Shown: piece after piece, positions 36,110 through 45,004 of the stretch
Position numbering within the stretch: position 1 is the stretch's first letter
Layout: every line of letters starts with the position of its first letter
NCBI RefSeq assembly: GCF_017744155.1
Contig: NZ_JAGHQT010000020.1
Coordinates: 1-63,684 of the forward strand
Origin: Endozoicomonas sp. G2_1
GTDB taxonomy: Bacteria; Pseudomonadota; Gammaproteobacteria; Enterobacterales; Alteromonadaceae
Length of the DNA: 63,684 bases
Direction: 5' to 3'
The notes under the pieces: generated by a model
Database searches by the model: none
Told to the model about the DNA's origin: nothing
What the model saw: the letters and a program-made list of their open reading frames with translations, nothing else
Position numbers and translations under genes: made by a program

Positions 36110-37825
36110 TTAGTTCATTTTTAATTGATCATTCAAAACTTTTCCTAAATTTGCTACTTCTCCGCCTAATCTCATTGCTAACCTAGCCAGTTTTAAATAG
36201 TTTTTCCTTTCGTTTTCTTGAGTTTCATTTAGCTGTTTTATAGTTTTTAACGCCCTAGGATCATTCAAATTAATTCTGAAAATTAGTTTTAAAAATAAAT
36301 CCACCGACAATGAGTGGATAATGCGGAAAAAGTTTAAGATCAGGTACGGAGGATCTAATGTTAGATGATACAAAGCATCCTCTATTTCATCTAAGTATTG
36401 CTGCACTATTTCAATACTAATTTTTTCATCGTGATCGGCTAATGATGCCAGAGCAAATACAGTTTCAGGCCACCTTTTTTCTTTATCAAATAATTTTAAT
36501 GGTTTTCCATTGTTAAAATATTCAATAGCCACTTCAGGTGCAAAACCAATGAAAATAGGCTGTAGCCCCCCTTCAATATTATCTCTGTTGGAAGAAATCC
36601 AAGACCTAGCTGGTTCTTTGTTACTTTCAATACCAAAAAACCTTATCAAGTGTTGAAGTTCATTCGATTGTTTTTTCCAATCAGAGTAAATAGAGCTATT
36701 GAATTTATTTTGATCAAGTTTTGATACTAAATCGGGTATAAAGCTCTCATCTATTTCATTAATTATGGAGAGAGAGCGAGCTAAGTTTTCAAGATCGCGT
36801 GAGACCAAGTTATTCATTTTTTTAGCCATCAACTCAGGCGATAAATTCGAAATTATATCTTTGGCTACTTTAAGTTGTTGAGCTGTAGGGTTCTTACCTC
36901 CTCTTAAAAAATGAGGACCAAAGCCTAAACAGCGCCAAAATACACCATCAAAAGCATTGATAGCGTTTATTGGATCAGCTTCAAAACACTTAGTAATAAA
37001 TGGTATTGAATCAGTCACATACTTATATTCGTGATTTTCTTTACCTGAATTATCTAGTAGAAAAACACTTTCAATTAATTTATCTACTGAGTATAGGTAT
37101 TCGGGATTAGCTATCTTTATTGAATTTACAACTCGTCTCCACTCAAAATTCGCAGCAAAGCCTTCAACCCACTTGGGACGGAAATAAGTTAATCTATTTA
37201 CCAACTCACCAAAGCTATAAAAATCACTTACTGACATTTTATTTGCTAGCCGAATAAGCTTTTCACTATTTATTTTTTCAAATAGGTCCTGAACTAGTTC
37301 TGAAGATAAATCTGACTCGGCCCCTCGACATAAATTGATAAGATGATTAGCAATATTTTTGCTAAATATGGCTGTATTGCCGAAACCTGAAGAGAACCAC
37401 TGCAATAGATACTCTTCATCTAAGTTCAGTTCTTCGTTTGAAATTCCAAAAAAGCGGATAAGATAGTAATAACAACCTATTGCCCATTCACTTTGTTTCC
37501 ATTCTTGTTTGCATCTGTACTTCAAAGGCTCTAGCATCGACAACCATAACGTTTTATTTTCGAATCTAGTTGCATCTGTTAAATCAATTGATTGGAGAAG
37601 CCAATAAACACCTTCTAAAGTTACTTTATTATCTAGTATTATTTTCAATACTATTTCTACCGAAGTAGGCCACGCTTGGTAGTTTTTACTACTGAAACAT
37701 TCACCAATTAATCTATCTGCATAACTTAAGTGTTTTGTTCTCAAAATTTCATCAGATATCGTGACTATGCCAATAGAATCTAGCCTTGAAAGTGCTATGG
37801 CGACCTCTTCAGAACTTAGCCCCAT
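36110..37825 (-). CDS. C-terminal part of split STAND protein: winged helix plus helical repeats
   Basis: 571 residues from the first ATG. The N-terminus (LSSEEVAIALSRLDSIGIVTI, then LRTKHLSYADRLI) looks like the winged helix that follows a STAND NTPase module; the rest is helical and repeat-like, as in sensor regions. It is in the same frame as the NTPase gene upstream, with only a TAG and ten sense codons between them. No good ribosome-binding site precedes the ATG. Probably the C-terminal half of one about 1010-residue protein, rather than a separate gene. Confidence 0.7.
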   Translation of the reverse strand: MGLSSEEVAIALSRLDSIGIVTISDEILRTKHLSYADRLIGECFSSKNYQAWPTSVEIVLKIILDNKVTLEGVYWLLQSIDLTDATRFENKTLWLSMLEPLKYRCKQEWKQSEWAIGCYYYLIRFFGISNEELNLDEEYLLQWFSSGFGNTAIFSKNIANHLINLCRGAESDLSSELVQDLFEKINSEKLIRLANKMSVSDFYSFGELVNRLTYFRPKWVEGFAANFEWRRVVNSIKIANPEYLYSVDKLIESVFLLDNSGKENHEYKYVTDSIPFITKCFEADPINAINAFDGVFWRCLGFGPHFLRGGKNPTAQQLKVAKDIISNLSPELMAKKMNNLVSRDLENLARSLSIINEIDESFIPDLVSKLDQNKFNSSIYSDWKKQSNELQHLIRFFGIESNKEPARSWISSNRDNIEGGLQPIFIGFAPEVAIEYFNNGKPLKLFDKEKRWPETVFALASLADHDEKISIEIVQQYLDEIEDALYHLTLDPPYLILNFFRIIHSLSVDLFLKLIFRINLNDPRALKTIKQLNETQENERKNYLKLARLAMRLGGEVANLGKVLNDQLKMN

Positions 37826-37855
37826 TTCTTTTACTGAAATTATTAAGTTACTTCT

Positions 37856-39145
37856 CTAAAGCCCTGCATCACAACTACTTATTTGTCTAGCAGCAATAAT
37901 TGACAGTATTAAATTTGCATGAGGTATCTGTTTGATTCTTGTAAACTCTTTTCGAGCTGTTTTCCAACCGCCACGTAAAACCCAAAAAAATTCCCAAGGT
38001 GAACTTTGTTCAGAACATTGTTTAAGCCTGTTCTCTAGAGCCGTCCCCATGTAACTATCGTTAACATCTTCATCAAATCTTTGAACAATGGGTAATACTT
38101 CTTTTCTTCTCTCTATAAGAGCATTCTGAATTTCTTCGTTAGCTAGTGAGGGAGAAATTAATGCGGGAGAAGGAATATGAAAATCAATAAATGTACTAGT
38201 AAATATTATTTTTAATGTTGAACAAGCTCTTTCTGACAAGCGTTCAATAAACTCTTGCGGGTATTGTTGTGCGTCATCAATAACTAAAACTTTATTGCAG
38301 TCATTAACTAACGATCTTAATAATTCAGCAGGCTCAGAACTATAATCAGGTCTACAAACAATAAAGCCCTCGTCATAAAACTTTTTAGCTGCTTGCCAAG
38401 CCGTAATAGACTTTCCACAACCTTGTTTACCTGTAATCCAATATAAATGAGATCTATCTAACTCTACTTTTATCTCAGTACAGATAGAAAGTTCAGGACA
38501 ATGAACCACGTCAGATGGGCCAAGCCTTCTCCCTGCTATTGCGTTTTCTAGCCCCCTCTGCTGCTCAAAATCAACTTGCTCCCACATAAAGTTTGTGTCA
38601 CTAGAAACAGAACTACACCAATCTTTTAAAAGATTTACAAATTCACGCCTAGATAAACTAATTCCATGACTCGCAATGGTCGATAATTTAGTAACCAAAG
38701 CATTAGCTATCGCCTCTCTATGCAAAAATGATTGTGCATATATATTATTTTTTTCTAGAAAAACGGCTAGTAAATGACAAGCTTCTCTCAACAATCCATT
38801 AATATCCATATTCTTAGGGCAAGGAATTAAAACATCATTGTAGCTGCCCATTTTCGTCACACTTTGGGAGCAGGGTCCAACTAGAAGTAGTATGTGCGCA
38901 TCAGCTTGAGATTGCTCTTTTAACTCAGTTGCCCACTTTGTAGCATTGGCTTTTGAAATTTGATTAATTGACGATTTAACTTGGCTGACTTTAGTACCTT
39001 TTTCTCCTTGCCAAGCAACATCTACCTTATCCGATATATGATCAGCCTCTATTGTTACTGTAGTCCAATCAATATCGTGAAGCGATTCCAACAGCGCAAT
39101 TATTGACTGAATTAAATATCCTCTATTTCCGTCTTTACCGCTCAA
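37856..39145 (-). CDS. Nuclease-STAND NTPase, Avs-like defence candidate (N-terminal part)
   Basis: 429 residues. Residues 1-90 fit a DUF4297/PD-(D/E)xK nuclease: GYLIQSIIALLESL, then D42 and QVK at 55-57. Walker A is GKQGCGKS at 239-246, Walker B is KVLVIDD at 285-291, followed by a sensor-like IIFTSTF. This nuclease-NTPase-sensor order is that of Avs antiphage proteins, which detect conserved phage proteins and then degrade DNA. The frame ends in TAG at 37856-37858; the winged-helix and repeat region continues in frame beyond it. It starts 88 bp after the tyrosine recombinase gene. Confidence 0.75.
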   Translation of the reverse strand: MSGKDGNRGYLIQSIIALLESLHDIDWTTVTIEADHISDKVDVAWQGEKGTKVSQVKSSINQISKANATKWATELKEQSQADAHILLLVGPCSQSVTKMGSYNDVLIPCPKNMDINGLLREACHLLAVFLEKNNIYAQSFLHREAIANALVTKLSTIASHGISLSRREFVNLLKDWCSSVSSDTNFMWEQVDFEQQRGLENAIAGRRLGPSDVVHCPELSICTEIKVELDRSHLYWITGKQGCGKSITAWQAAKKFYDEGFIVCRPDYSSEPAELLRSLVNDCNKVLVIDDAQQYPQEFIERLSERACSTLKIIFTSTFIDFHIPSPALISPSLANEEIQNALIERRKEVLPIVQRFDEDVNDSYMGTALENRLKQCSEQSSPWEFFWVLRGGWKTARKEFTRIKQIPHANLILSIIAARQISSCDAGL

Positions 39146-39232
39146 ACATTATTCCTTTGTTTTTTTAATTGAATTCTAAAGTAATAGACTATTCTCATCG
39201 ATTTAAACTTTGTAATCAATTGATTGCGGAAT

Positions 39233-40186
39233 TTAGAAAAGGCCACTACCACTCTCAGCAGATGGGTGAGTCGCTTCATAAACTTCTGACAACTTCTTAC
39301 GGCTAACATGCGTATAGAGTTGTGTTGTGAGGATGCTGGCATGGCCTAGCATTTCTTGAATGTGGCGGAGATCAGCGCCATTATCGAGCATCGTTGTCGC
39401 TGTGCTGTGGCGATATAGGTGGCACGCGCCAGTTCGGTCAAACCCGGCCAATTTCACATACTGTGATGCCATATCAGACAATTTACCCGGCACATAGCGT
39501 TTGCCATTATTAGCCAAAAACAATGCCTTTTCTGAACCAATAAATGCAAACATTGGTCTAATCTTACCAATGTAAAAAGCTAGCCATTCACACCCCCGCT
39601 GACTAATGGGGACTAAGCGCTCTTTTTTACCCTTACCGTGAACTCGAACTAACTTACTATTGAAATCAATATCATCCAAATTAAGCCTAGCTAATTCACC
39701 TCGTCTAATACCCGTAACAAAAAAGGTCTCTAGAATAGAACGGTCACGCAAGCCTTTAATCCCAAAAAGTAGTGGTTGTTCTAAAATGGTTTCTATTTCT
39801 TCTGTCGTATAAAGCGCCTTAGGTATCTGCTCGCCTTTGGATGGGAGTTCGATGTTTTCAAGTGTATTTGTCGGTAGCAGCTTTTTGATGTGCATGTACT
39901 TAACGAATGTTTTAACAAACGTAAGTAGGTTTCGTTTTTGTGCTGGACAAAGAGGCTCATTATCCAAGGGCTTACGATAAGCGTTTAAATAAGCTGCATA
40001 TTCGTCCATCAAATCCAAATCAATTTGGTCAATACGGGTAACATTGCGGTCTATACACCAAAGAAAGAACTTCTTAAGACCGCCTCGTTTACCACGAACG
40101 GTGTCAGAGCTTTGCCCTTTAGCGAGACAAAGCTCAAAATAGTACTTGGCACATCGCCAAATACGTTTAGTGGTAGGCTTGTCCAT
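39233..40186 (-). CDS. Tyrosine recombinase (Xer-like)
   Basis: 317 residues with SAM-like core-binding and catalytic domains. Catalytic residues are visible: Arg in TGIRRGEL (161/162), Lys in HGKGKKER, HxxR (H256, R259), H282 in LGHAS and Y291 in QLYTHVS. It lacks the extra helix insertion near motif III that marks integron integrases. It overlaps the DnaG-like gene by 20 bp, so it belongs to the IS21-like operon. Confidence 0.9.
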   Translation of the reverse strand: MDKPTTKRIWRCAKYYFELCLAKGQSSDTVRGKRGGLKKFFLWCIDRNVTRIDQIDLDLMDEYAAYLNAYRKPLDNEPLCPAQKRNLLTFVKTFVKYMHIKKLLPTNTLENIELPSKGEQIPKALYTTEEIETILEQPLLFGIKGLRDRSILETFFVTGIRRGELARLNLDDIDFNSKLVRVHGKGKKERLVPISQRGCEWLAFYIGKIRPMFAFIGSEKALFLANNGKRYVPGKLSDMASQYVKLAGFDRTGACHLYRHSTATTMLDNGADLRHIQEMLGHASILTTQLYTHVSRKKLSEVYEATHPSAESGSGLF

Positions 40187-40646
40187 GCACTAACTCTTTG
40201 GCAAAAGACATTCCAGCGTCCACAAATCCTTTAGATTCGGGGCGACACCAATACACAACAGGTTTGTCACCAGAACGAACACGACCAATTCGATAGCCAA
40301 CCGCAGATATTACCGTTCCATCATCATTGTAGGTCGGAAATACAACGCAGCCACGAAATAGTTCATGTCCAGTAGCTTTAATTAAGCCTACTCGTTGCAG
40401 GCTTCCTCGTATTGCTGCTCCTTCAGCTGTTTTTGCGCGAGGGATATTTCGCCCCATGGTACGGTCACAGAAGCCTATCATAGTGTTTTCTCGCAGAGCA
40501 TCATCTATAGCACAGCAACTCTCAACAAGCCCCTGTGCCACTTCACTTTTTTGAAATCGATTACGATAATAGTCAAAGGCTTGCCGAATATGCAATTCAT
40601 CAAGATTTATTCGATCAAGTAAATCAACGTAGCGGTTATTGTTCAC
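40167..40646 (-). CDS. DnaG-primase-like N-terminal fold protein
   Basis: 159 residues. The segment GHELFRGCVVFPTYNDDGTVISAV followed by VVYWCRPESKGF parallels the primase pattern FRxRVMFPI..xGxVI and KYLNSPE. No zinc finger or complete Toprim is present. Its role in an IS21-like operon is unknown; binding of DNA ends or processing is only a guess. It overlaps istB by 4 bp and the recombinase by 20 bp. Confidence 0.7.
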   Translation of the reverse strand: MNNNRYVDLLDRINLDELHIRQAFDYYRNRFQKSEVAQGLVESCCAIDDALRENTMIGFCDRTMGRNIPRAKTAEGAAIRGSLQRVGLIKATGHELFRGCVVFPTYNDDGTVISAVGYRIGRVRSGDKPVVYWCRPESKGFVDAGMSFAKELVHGQAYH

Positions 40647-41416
40647 AGTTCACCTCCTTCAGTCGTACTTAGTAACTTGCGAATTGACTCTCCACTTAGC
40701 TCAATTTTATGACTTTTATGGACAATACGATCGAGCACTGAATCCGCAATCGTTTCATTACCGAATGTTTCGTGCCATGCCTTGATTGGATATTGCGATG
40801 TAATTAGCAATGAGCCTTTTTCCTCACGATATTCAATAAGCTCGAACAATAGGTGCCGCTCATTTCTATCCATTAGGGCATTACCCCAGTCATCAAGGAT
40901 AAGTAAATCAGGTCGGCCAAGTCGCTTTATCAGCTTCATCAATTCACCTTCTTTATCGGCGGCAAGCAACGCTAATAGTAAGTGAGACAAACGATAAAAA
41001 AGTACACTACGCTCATGAGCAATCGCCTCTTGGGCAAAACGACAGGCTAGTGACGTTTTACCTGTGCCAGTTGCCCCTAGAACAATGAGGTTTTGTTTAT
41101 TTTCGAGCCACTGGCAAGTTGTTAATTGGTTAACTTGATTAACTTTAAGCGATGGATATAGCTCATATTCAATGTCTGCGATATAGTCATTCGTATAACG
41201 TAACTTAGCTTGTGTCACTAAACGCTTTATCTTACGTGCTTTGTTTTTAGCAATTTGTGCCGTTAACAGTTCCGTTAAAAGCGTTTCATTGGACATGGCT
41301 TCAATGTTGCCTTGCTCAAGCAAAGGAATAAAACCATCGAGTTTTAGTGTTTTACACTGAGCGATAAGTGATGTTAATTCAGTCATTTTACATCTCCCCA
41401 TAATAATCTTGACCAC
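40643..41416 (-). CDS. istB: IS21 family ATPase IstB
   Basis: 257 residues, AAA+ helper ATPase of IS21 transposition. Walker A is GATGTGKTSLA, Walker B LLILDDWGN. It loads on target DNA and stimulates IstA. It overlaps istA by 29 bp. Full length. Confidence 0.95.
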   Translation of the reverse strand: MVKIIMGRCKMTELTSLIAQCKTLKLDGFIPLLEQGNIEAMSNETLLTELLTAQIAKNKARKIKRLVTQAKLRYTNDYIADIEYELYPSLKVNQVNQLTTCQWLENKQNLIVLGATGTGKTSLACRFAQEAIAHERSVLFYRLSHLLLALLAADKEGELMKLIKRLGRPDLLILDDWGNALMDRNERHLLFELIEYREEKGSLLITSQYPIKAWHETFGNETIADSVLDRIVHKSHKIELSGESIRKLLSTTEGGEL

Positions 41417-42926
41417 GCAAATTCTGGTGCTTAGTGCTAGCTATATACTCATTGGGCTCACAGGTTTTGGCTCTGAGGATAAGTTCGATTTCTGTTGGAG
41501 TTACCATGTCAAAGTTAATGGCATATTCACATGCACTGATAAGCGCTTGGTCACCGTATTTTTGTTGCAGCTTTTGTAAAGCTTGGCACTGTTTGCCAAC
41601 AGGCCGAGAATGGTTATGGCGGGTTTTGCTATAAAAATGCTCAACCACCTCAACGACTTTGTTATCGAGTGTTTTCGCCCATGAGAGGTAATGAGGTTTA
41701 GTTTTATTTTTCTGAGCGCGGTGTCTAGGGTGTAAGTGTTCGTCAATGGAGACCACGTTATTCTTACCCTGCACAATATCGTGTACTACCCGTAATTGGC
41801 CTTTGTAATAGATTTTAAGCTGTTCACTGGTCGCTCTCAGTTCAACATAGTCATTGCTATATTGGTGAGGTACTGAGTAACGATTGCCTTCATAGTAAAC
41901 GAAGTAGTTTTCAGGAACCTTAATGACCGTGCGATATTTAATGATTTCAAAAGGTCGTTTAGGTTTTGGTCTAAGCTGATTGTACTCATCGGCATAAAAT
42001 AAGCGATTAGCACTCAGACCAGTTTTCTGATGTGGCGTATTGTTGCGTTTTTCCACTTCGGCCTTAAAGTAATCATTGATTTCCGTACGTGAAAAAAACG
42101 TCAAATCCGTGTTGGCCGTTGCAATGACACTATGGGTCAGCTCTTTGACCCGATTCTCAGCAAGAAAATTATGCCCTGGCGTGAAGACATCTGACGTATC
42201 AATATGAACGTTGGAATATTTCGCAAACTCACGAGCATGATTACTGAGCTCAGCAAGCAACCCTGGCGTTTTAACCATAGCACGTGCATTGTCACAATGA
42301 ATGACTTCTGCCATACCACCAAAAAAGTCGATTGCCGCAATAATCGCGTTAATCCAGCTTTCAGCCGTCATATCTTTGGTGGCATAAAGAAAGCGTTTAG
42401 TCGAATAGCCCAAAGTGGCGACAAAGACATAGTTAGTGACTGTTTTACCATCTTCTTGGTGAGAAACCGTCGAGCCAGCATAATCGATATACATGACCTC
42501 GCCCGGTGCAGAGATTTGTAGCATCGACAGGCGCGTACTTTTTACATGCTCAGCAATTAACTGATAAAACCGAGAAGGTTTATAACCTTTATCACCAAAC
42601 TTTTGTTTGTACTCACAATATTTGACCCAAATCGTTTTTCGATATTTTTTATGTGCCTCAAAACATTCTTTGATGATTTCTTGATATGGCGGCTCGACTT
42701 TTAATCGCTTTTTGGCGAAGAACTTAGGATACATCCTGTGCTGAAGCTCGTCATCATCAAGTGTATCAAGCATTTCTGAGGTAATAGCAGCGTCAGTGGC
42801 ACGCTTACAGGTGTCATCAATAGTCTGCCTTGGCATACCGAGTATTCGACCAATTTCACTATGGCTTAACTGTTGTGGAGCAAAGAGAAGACGAATGGCT
42901 TCTCTCGTTTTGTGTACAGCAATCAT
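41388..42926 (-). CDS. istA: IS21 family transposase IstA
   Basis: 512 residues. An N-terminal helix-turn-helix (LSHSEIGRILGMPRQTI) precedes the DDE integrase core: VMYIDYAG (first Asp), IHCDNARAM (second Asp) and FLAENRVKE (Glu). A C-terminal beta domain follows. Full length and uninterrupted, so the element may be active. Confidence 0.95.
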   Translation of the reverse strand: MIAVHKTREAIRLLFAPQQLSHSEIGRILGMPRQTIDDTCKRATDAAITSEMLDTLDDDELQHRMYPKFFAKKRLKVEPPYQEIIKECFEAHKKYRKTIWVKYCEYKQKFGDKGYKPSRFYQLIAEHVKSTRLSMLQISAPGEVMYIDYAGSTVSHQEDGKTVTNYVFVATLGYSTKRFLYATKDMTAESWINAIIAAIDFFGGMAEVIHCDNARAMVKTPGLLAELSNHAREFAKYSNVHIDTSDVFTPGHNFLAENRVKELTHSVIATANTDLTFFSRTEINDYFKAEVEKRNNTPHQKTGLSANRLFYADEYNQLRPKPKRPFEIIKYRTVIKVPENYFVYYEGNRYSVPHQYSNDYVELRATSEQLKIYYKGQLRVVHDIVQGKNNVVSIDEHLHPRHRAQKNKTKPHYLSWAKTLDNKVVEVVEHFYSKTRHNHSRPVGKQCQALQKLQQKYGDQALISACEYAINFDMVTPTEIELILRAKTCEPNEYIASTKHQNLRGQDYYGEM

Positions 42927-43049
42927 ATGAGTACCTTTATCTCGTCAAATTAAAATAAAGGCGCAGCCGCTTTGCTTGACAAAATAACGTCAAGAATTAA
43001 TCATTAGCTTGTCGGGTTACACATTCGGCAAGCTTGTCTGACAAGCGGT

Positions 43050-43084
43050 CTCGTTAGCAGTCCTACCTGCTAACGAGATTTTTA
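43050..43084. terminator. Strong hairpin with T-run
   Basis: A perfect 11-bp stem (CTCGTTAGCAG/CTGCTAACGAG) with loop TCCTAC, followed on the plus strand by ATTTTTATTT. It would shield istA from plus-strand transcription or terminate a plus-strand RNA from the element's edge. Confidence 0.7.
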
Positions 43085-43202
43085 TTTCTACGCCATGAAA
43101 ACACCTCGAATAAACATCGTCATTTACATTTTCCAAAAGAATTTAAATTTTTTTACAGCGTGAATTTGACAGACACAAAAGGAGAGCTAGACTTAAGACT
43201 AA

Positions 43203-43277
43203 ATGAATCCTTCGCCAAAAGTTTCATCTACTCGAAAGTCAGACTTACGGTCTGATTTTTTGTTTTTAGCCCTATAA
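43203..43277 (+). CDS. Possible leader-type micro-ORF
   Basis: 24 codons (MNPSPKVSSTRKSDLRSD start) preceded by AGGAGAGC at a rather long distance. An intrinsic hairpin lies inside its second half, which recalls attenuation, but no plus-strand gene follows closely. Low confidence. Confidence 0.25.
   Translation: MNPSPKVSSTRKSDLRSDFLFLAL
43239..43261 (+). terminator. Intrinsic terminator, plus strand
   Basis: TCAGAC/GTCTGA stem with loop TTACG and six T. It implies a short plus-strand transcript between about 43090 and 43260. Confidence 0.6.
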
Positions 43278-43551
43278 AAACCAAGGGCTTAGCATTAAAT
43301 CCAATTCATCATTCACACCTAATACATGAACAACGCATTTTTTACGTTGAGTTAAGTTATTCCTTGTGTGTAGTTTAAGATTGAGAAATGATCAAGTTGT
43401 GTTAATCGTAGTTTGATCATCAATATGTGCGGAGCTCAATGTTTTAACAACAAAAATGATGTATTAAATCAATTATAATGGATTAATTATTTTAATAAGC
43501 TTTTAAAACACCTTGATATTTCTGACTTTCCTTGCAGTTAAATCGATTAAC

Positions 43552-43627
43552 ATGACATTTTTTGCGTAATATGACGTTTTTTCATCATCATGACGTTTTT
43601 TCATTATCATGATGTTTTTTGCCATGT
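43552..43627. repeat. Four 19-bp tandem repeats
   Basis: Units at 43552, 43571, 43590 and 43609 share ATGACGTTTTTTCATCATC with few changes and exact 19-bp spacing. IS21 elements carry repeated transposase-binding sites at their ends, so this is a candidate right end of the element. 43280-43551 and 43628-43729 show nothing else convincing. Confidence 0.75.
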
Positions 43628-43729
43628 AGAGCAAAAAGCTTAATGTTAGTTATGTGATAACCATCAAAATATACAGAAGCAACGCTATACGTTATGATGC
43701 TCTAGTGTTAATAGATAAAGTAATTTCTG

Positions 43730-43846
43730 ATGAGTGTTACAGAAATCTATATCACTTTACTACTTTTTATCTTGGCGCTTGTTACTGGTTGTATTATTAA
43801 AAATGCCAATATCATTGAGCGCTACGCCAACAAATATCTTAAATGA
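43730..43846 (+). CDS. Small single-TM peptide, plus strand
   Basis: 38 residues: MSVTEIYITLLLFILALVTG followed by a charged tail (IIERYANKYLK). One membrane helix. It is the only plausible membrane peptide on the plus strand of the array. No clear ribosome-binding site. It may be a real inverted gene or chance. Confidence 0.4.
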   Translation: MSVTEIYITLLLFILALVTGCIIKNANIIERYANKYLK

Positions 43847-43893
43847 TAACTTACTACTCCGTTTTATCTGAATGGTTTCCATCGATATCAAAA

Positions 43894-44406
43894 TCAAGCA
43901 ACAGCTAAAGTTAAACAGCGCTGCTGATTTTGATCGGATCTGCGCCGAAATGAATTGGAGCAGCTGCCATTTCTAATGGAATCTACATTATTAACCTTCC
44001 CGCATTTTTTACAAATTAATTCAAAGTTAAATTTATAGTTAACACATAAAAAGAAAAAGCCATAAATTTTACTGCCAACTTTTATAAAAGTGATAAAAAA
44101 CGCAGTAGCGACCAACAAGCTATATGAATACAGACCAAGTTCATAAAGCGTTAAGTCTATTAGAAGCTCGATCGCTAACATCGCTACAACGTTATATTGC
44201 TTACTTGATATAGCCAGATAAATCGTAATTAGCACAATTAAAACAGACAAGACGTAATACTCTTCGATCAAAGACGTTAAAGCCCACACAGGGGCTGTGA
44301 GTAACAAACTTAAAAAAACAAAGCCAAATCCGTCAATTTTTGAAATCCAAAAATGAGTTTTGATTATATTAGTACTATTGCAAGAACCACACCTACATGA
44401 CAACAC
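43894..44406 (-). CDS. Zinc-ribbon membrane protein
   Basis: 170 residues. An N-terminal CRCGSC pair and a C-terminal CKKCGK pair flank about four membrane segments (residues 28-125). The last 25 residues are low-complexity and may result from a late frameshift. Similar in layout to 25777 and 28857. Function unknown. Confidence 0.62.
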   Translation of the reverse strand: MLSCRCGSCNSTNIIKTHFWISKIDGFGFVFLSLLLTAPVWALTSLIEEYYVLSVLIVLITIYLAISSKQYNVVAMLAIELLIDLTLYELGLYSYSLLVATAFFITFIKVGSKIYGFFFLCVNYKFNFELICKKCGKVNNVDSIRNGSCSNSFRRRSDQNQQRCLTLAVA

Positions 44407-44422
44407 AGCTATCCTTGATATA

Positions 44423-44523
44423 TAACGCCCGCTTTACGGGTAAATTGATTAGTTTAGCTAAAATTAGCAGCGCAATAACGTGAGCTAGCAAACTTTATTT
44501 GTCACGTTAAAGCGCTTGATATA
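44423..44523 (-). repeat. attC site, type A (decayed)
   Basis: First site right of the island. The R'' end is mutated (GCTTGATAT instead of GCTTGTTAT), so recombination here is probably impaired. Confidence 0.85.
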
Positions 44524-44524
44524 T

Positions 44525-44875
44525 TTAATTGACTACCCACTTCACATTTGTCTTTTTAATACCTAAGCCAATCTTAAAGTTAGCGGGAAATTCTAATGAA
44601 GGTTTGCCTACCCAACCTCTCTCTAAATAAAGATTGTAGCCTTCGCCTGATTTCTCATATTTGACAGCAGATAACCAAATAGCATCCCAATCGCCCAAAA
44701 ACTCTAAATCATCCAAACTATTTGGATACTCTCCATTTCTAGTTTTGTGTAGTTCAATTATAGAAATAGCTGAAACAAAATTTTGAGTGCCAAATTTTGC
44801 ATCAGCTTCAGGAACCTCAATATTACAACCTATCAATAAGAATATAACTAAAATAGAAAGAAAGTACTTTGTCAC
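44525..44875 (-). CDS. Lipoprotein, pilin-like pattern
   Basis: 116 residues, GTG start 9 nt after AAGGAC. Lipobox LIGC. The segment FVSAISIIELHKTRNGEYPNS resembles the stalk-to-head stretch of type II secretion pseudopilins, although the N-terminal methylation site is absent. Envelope-anchored. Function unknown. Confidence 0.65.
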   Translation of the reverse strand: MTKYFLSILVIFLLIGCNIEVPEADAKFGTQNFVSAISIIELHKTRNGEYPNSLDDLEFLGDWDAIWLSAVKYEKSGEGYNLYLERGWVGKPSLEFPANFKIGLGIKKTNVKWVVN

Positions 44876-44905
44876 AACAATTTAGTCCTTCATTTGGTGT
44901 AAACA

Positions 44906-45002
44906 TAACGCCCTATCAAGAGTCTGATAAATGTTTGGCTAAAATGTGCCGGGACGCAAAACCGAGCCAAACTTTAGCAGTCTCACTTTATTTGTTTGTT
45001 AG
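44906..45002 (-). repeat. attC site, type C/B mixed
   Basis: Left arm CCTATCAAGAG is type C-like and mutated; right arm CTTTATTTGTTTGTTAG is type B-like. Confidence 0.88.
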
Positions 45003-45004
45003 CG

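Larger units (their letters stand above)
39233..43627 (-). mobile_element. IS21-like composite element (istA, istB, DnaG-like, tyrosine recombinase)
   Basis: Four minus-strand genes with overlaps of 29, 4 and 20 bp form one operon. Upstream of istA lie four 19-bp direct repeats that could be the IstA-binding end. The low-coordinate end was not found; no matching repeats occur between 33 and 39 kb. The STAND gene may be inside the element. Boundaries are therefore provisional. Confidence 0.6.

Noticed and set aside
39233-40186. Tyrosine recombinase as the integron integrase IntI
   Set aside because: It lacks the IntI-specific insertion near motif III, overlaps a DnaG-like gene in an IS21-like operon, and lies inside the array rather than beside attI.
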